A stretch of DNA of 25,054 nucleotides from an uncultured Eubacteriales bacterium (GTDB taxonomy: Bacteria; Bacillota; Clostridia; Oscillospirales; Acutalibacteraceae): positions 1 through 25,054 of the forward strand of contig CAKSPR010000026.1 in assembly GCA_934486455.1 (NCBI GenBank), read 5' to 3'. The position numbers and the translations under genes are program-made. How positions within the stretch are numbered: the stretch's first letter is position 1; the number at the start of each line of letters is the position of its first letter. Below, in pieces: positions 15,295 to 21,133 of the stretch. The notes below the pieces were generated by a model. The model was not told the origin of the DNA. It searched no databases and worked only from the letters and a program-made list of their open reading frames with translations.

Positions 15295-15369
15295 GTGTTG
15301 CACGGGGAAACGGGTCGGCAAAAAGCCGCCTTTTTGTAAGGGCTGTTTTTTACCCGCCCGGCGCAACAC
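15295..15369 (-). repeat. 75-base nested inverted repeat between mcsB and clpC
   Basis: Outer arms GTGTTGC (15295-15301) and GCAACAC (15363-15369) are perfect complements. Inside, an ACGGG/CCCG pairing and a GGCAAAAAGCC-like pair can stack, so the whole could form one branched RNA arm ending about 10 bases before the clpC ribosome site (minus strand). There is no T run directly after it, so it is not a simple terminator. Confidence 0.55.
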
Positions 15370-15413
15370 GGGAATGATATTTTTAAGGTTAAATGTCAGC
15401 GCTTATACTAATG

Positions 15414-16421
15414 TTATTTCAGCATTTCTCTGACCCTTGCGGCACGGAATTTATCCCGCGCCTCGGGGGTTTTGCAATCGGGGTTTTGAGCTGTTATGGC
15501 GGCGGCGCAAAGCTCGTTTTCAAGCTGATTTATAAGGGCGGGAGAGGGAATATCCTCCATGTTCATGGAACCGCCCAGCCTCAGGTTTGAAAGATGCTTT
15601 GAAAGCTCGGCGCCCGAAAGCATGCGGGCACTTTTAAGAATGCCCAGCGAACGGTATACCATGTCCTCGAGATTGTCCCGACCGACCGTCTTGCGAGCCT
15701 CAAGCTCCTTTTCCATAACCTGCTTTGTAACGGCCGAAAGATTTTCGATGGCTGATTTTTCGTCGATACCGAGGGTTATCTGGTTTGAAAGCTGATAGAG
15801 CGAGCCTGCCGCTCCGCTGCCCTCTCCGTAGGTGCCCCTGAGGGTCAGACCGATCTTGCCGACGGCGCGGCTCAAAGCTTCGATTCCGTTTGCCGCTTCA
15901 AGAGCGGGCAGATGAAGCATTACCGAGGCTCTCATGCCGGTGCCGAGGTTGGTGGGGCACTCGGTCAGATAGCCGAGATCCTTATCAAAGGCGAAGGTCA
16001 GCTTTTTTTCAAGCTCGGTTTCAATGGCGTCGGCCGTTTTATAGGCCTTTTCAAGGGCGAAGCCCGCGCAAAGCACCTGAATTCTTATGTGATCCTCCTC
16101 GCATAGCATTATGCACACCGAGCGGTCTTTATTCATAATGACGGCGTGACCGTCGTTTTTATCGGCAAACTCGGGACTGATGAGATGCTGCTCGCAAAGG
16201 GCAAGGCGCTGAGCCTTGTTAAGATCGCAAAGCTCGATATAATCAAAGTCCTTTTTGTCGGGAACGGCGTCCCAAACGGCACGGTTTATACAGTTGAGCT
16301 TGTCGGCAGTCAGCTTTGAGGAAAAGGGATAGTCCTTGAGGTTTCGCGCAAGGCGTATGCGGGTACTGACCGCCAGATCGCCCTGATTTTCAACCTGTTC
16401 ATACCATTTATTTTTGCTCAT
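15414..16421 (-). CDS. mcsB: Protein-arginine kinase McsB
   Basis: Phosphorylates arginine residues, marking proteins such as CtsR for ClpC-ClpP. The 335-residue protein has the guanidino-kinase nucleotide site STRIRLARNL (19-28), the catalytic Cys155 in ECPTNLGTGMRAS, and RGTYGEGSGAAGSLYQLSNQ (in pieces RGTYGEG and LYQLSNQ). The usual NEEDH motif reads CEEDH (107-111), Asn to Cys; the key Glu/Glu/Asp/His remain. ATG 16421 is chosen for GGAGGG eight bases upstream; a GTG at 16430 is weaker. It overlaps the end of mcsA by 14 bases, so translation is coupled. Confidence 0.96.
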   Translation of the reverse strand: MSKNKWYEQVENQGDLAVSTRIRLARNLKDYPFSSKLTADKLNCINRAVWDAVPDKKDFDYIELCDLNKAQRLALCEQHLISPEFADKNDGHAVIMNKDRSVCIMLCEEDHIRIQVLCAGFALEKAYKTADAIETELEKKLTFAFDKDLGYLTECPTNLGTGMRASVMLHLPALEAANGIEALSRAVGKIGLTLRGTYGEGSGAAGSLYQLSNQITLGIDEKSAIENLSAVTKQVMEKELEARKTVGRDNLEDMVYRSLGILKSARMLSGAELSKHLSNLRLGGSMNMEDIPSPALINQLENELCAAAITAQNPDCKTPEARDKFRAARVREMLK

Positions 16422-16926
16422 TATGTTCACCCTCCAGCTCTTTTATCTCATCTCTGAATTTTGCGGCCTGCTCGTATTCCTGAGCGTCAACCGCCTTTTG
16501 AAGCTTTTCTTTAAGCTCGTCAAGCTCCTTTTTCTTTTTGTCCTCCTCGGTTATCTCGCGCTCGGGAGACTTTCCGCAATGGGACGCTCTTCCGTGGATA
16601 CGCTCGATCGAGGGAAGCAGCTGCTTTCTGAATGTGTCATAGCACTGTGCACAGCCAACCCGACCGTTTTCCGAAATTTCCGAAAAGGATGTTCCGCAAA
16701 ACGGGCAGCGAAGGGTATCGGCGCGGCTTGCCGGAGCTTCCGAGAAGGGAAGTCCGAGCAGCGAGCCGAAAAGCCCGCCTTCTCCGAAGGCTCCGAAGGA
16801 GGGGAAAGCCTTGACTCCGCTTTCGGCGGCACATTCGCTGCAATAATGATGTTCTTCATAAACTCCGTTAATGGATTTTTTGATGTGTGTTGTTGCCTGT
16901 TTTTTTCCGCATTTTTCACAAAGCAT
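16408..16926 (-). CDS. mcsA: McsA, zinc-binding activator of McsB
   Basis: A 172-residue protein with four CxxC pairs: CEKC and CSEC near the N-terminus, CPFC and CAQC in the middle, each likely to hold zinc. A C-terminal UVR-type coiled coil follows (about 133-167, EYEQAAKFRDEIKELE). McsA activates the arginine kinase McsB and belongs to the CtsR regulon. The ATG has AAAGGAAG upstream. The Gly/Phe-rich insert between the zinc pairs (about 40-65) is variable in the family. It is the second gene of the operon, 120 bases after ctsR; I see no convincing promoter in that gap. Confidence 0.95.
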   Translation of the reverse strand: MLCEKCGKKQATTHIKKSINGVYEEHHYCSECAAESGVKAFPSFGAFGEGGLFGSLLGLPFSEAPASRADTLRCPFCGTSFSEISENGRVGCAQCYDTFRKQLLPSIERIHGRASHCGKSPEREITEEDKKKKELDELKEKLQKAVDAQEYEQAAKFRDEIKELEGEHNEQK

Positions 16927-17046
16927 ATATATCTTCCTTTCATACCTTGGTTGTTGTTCGATTAGAGTTTTGGTTTTAATTACATTTTAAATACACTGTT
17001 TTTTGAGGGCTTTGAATTACATTCTTTTTGCCTTTGCTCCCGCCTT

Positions 17047-17490
17047 TTATATTATCAGCATTTGCTTGAGTATGGCTGCCCGAACGGCGTTTCGGCTGTC
17101 GGGGGAAAGGCTGCTGTAGCAACGGTCGTTCATCGCCGCCAGCATTATCGCGGCACTGTCGCCGGAGATAAATCCTTGCTCCGAAAGATTTCCGATGACC
17201 GCCTTGGCGGTGGGAAAATCAATACTGTCGCCGATGGAATTGACAAGATGCATAACGGCGGTGCCCCGATCGACCCTGACCCGTGTTATGCGGATGTAGC
17301 CGCCTCCGCCGCGGCGGCTTTCGACGGTGTATCCGTGCTCCGGGGTAAACCGAGAGGTTAAAACATAGTTTATCTGACTGGGCACGCAACCGAGATCCTC
17401 GGCAAGCTCGCCCCGTTTTATTTCGGCAAATCCGTTTTGAGCTTTTATCATCTCCAATATTTTTTCTGCCACCAAATCACTCATTCTCAT
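17047..17490 (-). CDS. ctsR: Heat-shock transcriptional repressor CtsR
   Basis: Represses clp and related genes at normal temperature; McsB/heat releases it. The 147-residue protein shows the winged-helix DNA-binding domain with CVPSQINYVLTSRFT (about 35-49) and the glycine-rich wing RRGGGGYIRI (59-68), the thermosensing loop of this family. The C-terminal dimer domain ends near 147. I chose ATG 17490; TTG 17502 and ATG 17484 are alternatives, and the AAAAGAG site upstream is weak in all cases. It leads the ctsR-mcsA-mcsB-clpC operon and is autoregulated through boxes at 17650-17682. Confidence 0.96.
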   Translation of the reverse strand: MRMSDLVAEKILEMIKAQNGFAEIKRGELAEDLGCVPSQINYVLTSRFTPEHGYTVESRRGGGGYIRITRVRVDRGTAVMHLVNSIGDSIDFPTAKAVIGNLSEQGFISGDSAAIMLAAMNDRCYSSLSPDSRNAVRAAILKQMLII

Positions 17491-17636
17491 TTGTTTGCTC
17501 AACTCTTTTCACATATTCCCGCCCGAAAAACCGACCTTTTTGATTTGCCCTCTGTCGGCGACGCTGTGCGCCCGAGGGAACTGATCTTTAAGGCCTTCTT
17601 CTCGGAATCCTGACCTTTTTTCTCTTTCTGCTTCAC

Positions 17637-17665
17637 AGTATACAGCAAAGGTCAAAGAATGTCAA
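17637..17665 (-). promoter_or_regulatory. Promoter of the ctsR-mcsA-mcsB-clpC operon
   Basis: On the minus strand, TTGACA (17665-17660) and TATACT (17642-17637) are 17 bases apart. The -35 lies inside the first CtsR box. The transcript would have a leader of about 140 bases before the ctsR ATG (17491-17630), in which I recognise no known RNA element. Confidence 0.85.
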
Positions 17666-17682
17666 GGTCAAATATAGTCAAA
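17650..17682 (+). promoter_or_regulatory. Tandem CtsR operator
   Basis: The CtsR box is (A/G)GTCAAA-N3-(A/G)GTCAAA. The box at 17666-17682, GGTCAAATATAGTCAAA, is perfect. The box at 17650-17666, GGTCAAAGAATGTCAAG, differs at two positions. They share one base, lie end to end, and cover the -35 region of the ctsR promoter, which explains repression by blocking polymerase. Confidence 0.9.
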
Positions 17683-17786
17683 TTAACAAAAAGTTCACAA
17701 ATTCCCGAAATTTTTCCGAAAACGCCTGCTTTCCGGGACTTTTAGCCGTTGCTTTTCCCCGTGCAGAGCCTGCCTTTTTCTTGGCA

Positions 17787-17833
17787 AAAAGAAAAATGCC
17801 CGTCGGTAAAGCTCACAGCCAATACCGACGGGC
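17787..17833 (-). terminator. Intrinsic terminator of degV
   Basis: On the minus strand, GCCCGTCGGTA (17833-17823) pairs perfectly with TACCGACGGGC (17808-17798), 11 bp, followed by ATTTTTCTTTTT. It is 23 bases beyond the degV stop. Confidence 0.88.
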
Positions 17834-17855
17834 GCTGCGGATTATGATGTTATTA

Positions 17856-18728
17856 TTAAATCAGGCTCTTTCGGGCGTTGCCGTAGAAAAAGAGGGCAAC
17901 CGTGCCGGGGCCTACATGGGCGCCTGTGACCGGCTCATAATAAACGGTCATGTGCTTCCCCGTAAAGCCCTTTTGCTCCTTTAAAAGACTAAGCAGCTTT
18001 TCGGCCGCCTTGGGATTGTCGGCGTGAGCAATGCCTATGGGTGCCGAACGATCGATAACCAGCTGGTCATACCGTTCTGCAAGAGCCGAAATGGCGGCGG
18101 CCGCTCCCCTGACCTTGCCGTACATGACGATTTTTCCGTGGCTGTTTCCCCGAAGGAGGGGACGAATTCCGAGAAGAGAGCCGATGAATGCCACCGGTCC
18201 GGATACGCGGCCGGTTCTTTTAAGATAGTTGATGTCGTCAACCGTCAGACATTGGCACATTTTCGATGTGCGGCGGCGTATCTTTTCGGCGACCTCGCTT
18301 GCCGACATTCCCCGGTCGAGATACATTGCCGCGTCGAGCACCAAAAAGCCCTCTCCGAGGGAGGCTGCCAGGGTGTCGACTATCTCAATCTGCCGATCGG
18401 GGTATTCCTCTTTAAGCTCCTCGGCCACCAGTCTTGCAATGTTCATGGAGCCGCTCACCCCCGAGGACATGCCGATATAGATAATGTCGTTTCCTTTGGA
18501 AAGCTCGCTTTCAAAGGCTTCCTCAAAGGCGGCCATGTTTATCATCGAAGTGTTGACCACCCTGCCTTCTCTCATGCTGTCGTAAAAGGCCTTTCCGTCA
18601 AAATCCTCTCCCGACAGGTCGATGTTTTCGTCTTCGTAAAAATAAGAATACCGAATTACCTTGATGTTGTGTTTTTTAAAGCTTTCTTTCGGAAGATTTG
18701 AAGAAGTGTCGGTAAAAAGTACAGTCAT
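17856..18728 (-). CDS. degV: DegV family fatty-acid-binding protein (FakB-like)
   Basis: A 290-residue DegV protein. It has the N-terminal TDTSSNLP, the TSMINMAAFEEAFE segment, IGMSSGVSGS, IEIVDTLAASLGEGFLV, TVDDINYLKRTGRVSG and the C-terminal GAHVGPGTVALFFYG, all hallmarks of the family. DegV/FakB proteins bind a long-chain fatty acid and present it to the kinase FakA, which makes acyl-phosphate for phospholipid synthesis. No fakA (Dak-like) gene is in the window, so the exact role is inferred. ATG 18728 has GAGGAT about nine bases upstream. The next minus-strand gene upstream is an acyl-ACP thioesterase, a possible source of its ligand. Confidence 0.93.
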   Translation of the reverse strand: MTVLFTDTSSNLPKESFKKHNIKVIRYSYFYEDENIDLSGEDFDGKAFYDSMREGRVVNTSMINMAAFEEAFESELSKGNDIIYIGMSSGVSGSMNIARLVAEELKEEYPDRQIEIVDTLAASLGEGFLVLDAAMYLDRGMSASEVAEKIRRRTSKMCQCLTVDDINYLKRTGRVSGPVAFIGSLLGIRPLLRGNSHGKIVMYGKVRGAAAAISALAERYDQLVIDRSAPIGIAHADNPKAAEKLLSLLKEQKGFTGKHMTVYYEPVTGAHVGPGTVALFFYGNARKSLI

Positions 18729-18780
18729 TTCAATTGATCCTCGATTCTCAAAAAAATAGTCGCAAAGATTTTAAGGCCGA

Positions 18781-18974
18781 TTTTCCCTTTCTTTGAGGAA
18801 AGGGAAAAGGTACGGCCGCTGCGAATCGGAAGGGAACGGACGGCGAAAAGGTACCGCTCCCTTCGATTCGTGACCACCGAAAAGTTCTCTCCCTTGCGGA
18901 TTTCCGTCTGTCATCGGCCGGAGGAAGAAAAATTTCGTGTCTGAGAGAATATTATCATTAAGACGGATTTTTTT
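18781..18974. other. Inverted-repeat-rich intergenic block, possible structured RNA
   Basis: The 490-base gap between degV and the thioesterase gene has no plausible gene, but this part is full of pairings. TTTTCCCTTTC (18781-18791) faces GGAAAGGGAAAA. CGAATC plus GGAAGGGA (from 18822) faces TCCCTTC plus GATTCG (18858-18870) with one bulge. On the plus strand TCCGTCT (18903-18909) pairs with AGACGGA (18961-18967), followed by seven T, a terminator shape. AAAAGGTAC occurs twice. It could be a plus-strand small RNA ending near 18974, or a dispersed palindromic element. I see no strong promoter. Confidence 0.4.
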
Positions 18975-19004
18975 CAAGCTACTGAGCCGCTTGCCGATTC
19001 TATT

Positions 19005-19045
19005 AAAAAAACACGGCGGGTAGAGCAAAAAAATCGGCTCTACCC
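19005..19045 (-). terminator. Probable terminator of the acyl-ACP thioesterase transcript
   Basis: GGGTAGAGC (19018-19026) pairs perfectly with GCTCTACCC (19037-19045). On the minus strand the hairpin is followed, after six bases, by seven T. The gap between hairpin and T run and the 174-base distance from the stop make it less than ideal. Confidence 0.55.
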
Positions 19046-19218
19046 ACGGTATAGTCCTTTGATTTTAGGGGCTTTAAGGGATTTTTTAAGGGGCGGCGGA
19101 AGGGATCAAAACAAAAATCCCACGCGCCTTTTTGCGGCAGTCCGCTTTTGCCCGTCTTTTTTTAGGCGTTTTGACATTGATTAAAAAGGCGTTTAGGCGG
19201 TTTTACGCAAGCGGCGGT

Positions 19219-19965
19219 TTATCTTTTTACAAACTCGGTCTCACATTCAAAGCATCTCTGCCCGTTCTTTGTGCCGAGCAGAATATCGCCGCTTTCAAAA
19301 ATTTCTACGGTGTCAAAAACCCTTGCCTCTCCGGCGTAGATTATTTTAAAATGGGATATGCGGCTGTCCTCAAGTTTCCGGCTGTAAATATCGGTTATTA
19401 TTTCCGCGTATTTTGTGTTGTTAAGATGTCGGTTGTAATCTGCGTCGGAAAAAAGAATCTCTCGGTCGCAAAGCTTTTTTGCGTCGGCGGGTCGGCTTAT
19501 ATGAAATCGCCCGTTTGAAAATACAGAATCGGGATTTTCGGGAATGGCCAAAACGGGGGGATAATCCTTCGGACGGATGATTCTGTGGGTCTGGGGATCT
19601 GCCAAAAACCAGCCTGCCGAAGCTTCAACAAGGACATTGCCGTTTTTGTCGCAGATGCGACTGTTGCGGACAAAGGTCGCCCCCTTTATTCCGTAGCTCC
19701 AGGTGCTCAGGATTATGTCCTGCCAAAGCACGGGAGGGGTGTATATGTGTATTTCAAGGCTTGACAGCAAAAATACCGCCCCGTCCGAAAAGAGTTTTTC
19801 ATAAGGCAGGCCAAGCAGGGATAAATGCTCCCCCGCGATTTCCTGCAAATATCTCATAATTGCCGGCAGGGACATTTGCTTGAACATGTCGCTGTCGTAG
19901 CTTTTAACATACAGGTCCTTTGAAAAGACCAGTCTGTTGTCCGACAAAACATTTTCTGTGTTCAT
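19219..19965 (-). CDS. Acyl-ACP thioesterase (FatA/FatB-like, PF01643 type)
   Basis: Releases free fatty acids from acyl-carrier protein. The 248-residue protein has two hotdog halves. The first contains YLQEIAGEHLSLLG (about 40-52), LSSLEIHIYTPPVLWQDI and the family TWSYG segment (89-93). The second contains the catalytic segment DADYNRHLNNTKYAE, with Asn178 and His180 in the expected NxHxNN pattern. ATG 19965 is chosen for GGTGA six bases upstream; earlier in-frame starts would add a basic tail of up to 26 residues unlike the family. It lies upstream of degV in the same direction, which suggests fatty acid release and capture. Confidence 0.9.
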   Translation of the reverse strand: MNTENVLSDNRLVFSKDLYVKSYDSDMFKQMSLPAIMRYLQEIAGEHLSLLGLPYEKLFSDGAVFLLSSLEIHIYTPPVLWQDIILSTWSYGIKGATFVRNSRICDKNGNVLVEASAGWFLADPQTHRIIRPKDYPPVLAIPENPDSVFSNGRFHISRPADAKKLCDREILFSDADYNRHLNNTKYAEIITDIYSRKLEDSRISHFKIIYAGEARVFDTVEIFESGDILLGTKNGQRCFECETEFVKR

Positions 19966-20122
19966 TGTCATCACCGTTGTTACCTTTGCTGTCGTTGCTT
20001 TTTGGGTGCGGTTGTCTTTCTTGCGGCTGCTTTTGCCGTGCATGTCGGCTGCACTGCCGCCCGCGCCGTTACCCCTATTCTAAACCTTTTTTTCGTCGAA
20101 TGCAAGTGCCGCTGACGCCCAA

Positions 20123-20158
20123 ACAAAAAATAAATCCGTGACCTTAAAAAATCACGGA
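20123..20158 (-). terminator. Terminator of the minus-strand XRE regulator gene
   Basis: TCCGTGA (20135-20141) pairs with TCACGGA (20152-20158). On the minus strand it is followed by TTTATTTTTTG. It lies 48 bases past the stop of the regulator at 20206. Confidence 0.75.
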
Positions 20159-20205
20159 GATTAAATGCATGTAAACCGATTAAAGGACAAGGCCGATTTC
20201 TTGAT

Positions 20206-20454
20206 TTAAGCCTTGTCCTTATAAACGATGAGATCCTCCACTTTGCATTCCAGCACATAGCAGATTCTTGCCAAAACATCGGCGTCGATCTTTCCCAAAT
20301 TGCCGCTGTACCAATTGTTTACCACCTCGAAATTTGATCCGATGGCATCGGCAAGGGCATTTCTTGTCATACCGTTGCTTTCAAGCATTTCCTTTAATTT
20401 GATTTCTATGTGCCCATAGTCCCTTAAAAGTAAAACCGAGCGATTGCCTTCCAT
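20206..20454 (-). CDS. Small XRE-family helix-turn-helix regulator (82 aa)
   Basis: An 82-residue protein that is almost all one Cro/cI-type domain: IEIKLKEMLESNGMTRNALADAIGSNFEVVNNWYSGNLGKID (about 15-57; MTRNALADAIGS and NFEVVNNWY form the helix-turn-helix), then LARICYVLECKVEDLIVY. There is no effector or dimerisation domain beyond the HTH. ATG 20454 has AAGGAAG nine bases upstream. It is transcribed divergently from a second XRE gene at 20558, with a 103-base AT-rich gap. Targets are unknown; autoregulation through the shared gap is likely. Confidence 0.88.
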   Translation of the reverse strand: MEGNRSVLLLRDYGHIEIKLKEMLESNGMTRNALADAIGSNFEVVNNWYSGNLGKIDADVLARICYVLECKVEDLIVYKDKA

Positions 20455-20481
20455 AAGATCACTTCCTTGGTTAAATGATAT

Positions 20482-20538
20482 ATTATAATTACCAATCCAA
20501 CAATTAATGTATTGACATACCATATTTAAAGATATAAT
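20482..20538. promoter_or_regulatory. Divergent promoter region between two XRE genes
   Basis: On the plus strand TTGACA (20512-20517) precedes TATAAT (20533-20538) by 15 bases, or TAATAT (20535-20540) by 17. On the minus strand TATAAT (20487-20482) is a clear -10, but its -35 is poor. The gap is strongly AT-rich. The two promoters face apart within 60 bases, so one bound regulator could affect both. Confidence 0.55.
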
Positions 20539-20557
20539 ATATAAAAGAGGTGAGGAC

Positions 20558-20767
20558 ATGTTAAAGAACAAAAAGGAGATAGGCCGAAACATTAAGGAAA
20601 TCAGAAAACAAAAAGGTATGACCCAGCTTCAAATTGCGGAAAAAATGAACATTCACCGCTCAACCTATACATATTATGAAATCGGAAAGTGCGACATATC
20701 AGCCGTTAAGATACTTGCTCTTTGCGAGATACTTGACACCGATCCCAACACCCTGCTCGGCTTTTAA
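20558..20767 (+). CDS. Small XRE-family helix-turn-helix regulator (69 aa)
   Basis: A 69-residue single-domain Cro/cI-type regulator: IGRNIKEIRKQKGMTQLQIAEKMNIHRSTYTYYEIGKCDIS carries the classic GMTQLQIAEKMNIHRSTYTYYE helix-turn-helix (about 20-41), ending ILDTDPNTLLGF. The ATG has AGAGGTGAGG about 6 bases upstream. It lies divergent to the 82-residue XRE gene. A weak hairpin (AAAGC-TTC/GAA-GCTTT, about 20786-20808) follows and may end the transcript. Confidence 0.9.
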   Translation: MLKNKKEIGRNIKEIRKQKGMTQLQIAEKMNIHRSTYTYYEIGKCDISAVKILALCEILDTDPNTLLGF

Positions 20768-21133
20768 GACGCGCAGGTTTTTTATGAAAGCCTTCGGCAC
20801 GGAAGCTTTTATGCCCGTGGATTGCACCGACTGCTTTTTGGGGGCATTTATTTTTTGCACCCTATTTATATTTTGCACCTTTATACATATATATAGCCGC
20901 AAGGTCGGCGCAAACCAATCCCAAGGGACAATTTTTCTCCCTTTTTGACTCTTATCCGTTACGGGTGCGCGGCAAAGGATGCATAATTCTAAAAAGTCAT
21001 TAAAGCAAAACTGAGCCGGCGATTTTGCCTCGATTTTTGGTCAAAACAAAGAAAATTAACATTTGATACTTGCTTTTTGAGTATAATATGAGTAAAATTA
21101 TAAGCGTAGTTTTAAAGCGAAGGAGCAGGTCTT
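20768..21133 (+). other. Gap between XRE gene and glycogen phosphorylase gene
   Basis: This 366-base gap holds no convincing gene. A 54-codon frame from ATG 20784 to 20948 could code a Cys/Phe-rich membrane helix, but it has no good ribosome site and overlaps a likely terminator hairpin. TTTTGCACC occurs twice near 20855 and 20872. A TATAAT at 21082-21087 is a likely -10 for the phosphorylase gene, about 45 bases before its ATG, without a clear -35 at normal spacing. Confidence 0.5.

Noticed and set aside
18840..18865. T-box-like core on the minus strand (GGGAGCGGTACC followed by CGTCC and TTCCCTT)
   Set aside because: The tRNA-binding UGGN is not intact (CGGT instead), there is no specifier arm upstream that I can find, and degV is not a tRNA- or amino-acid-regulated gene.
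20784..20948. 54-residue membrane peptide gene downstream of the XRE regulator
   Set aside because: It has no good ribosome site, overlaps a likely terminator hairpin, and its Cys/Phe-rich content is explained by local T-rich DNA.
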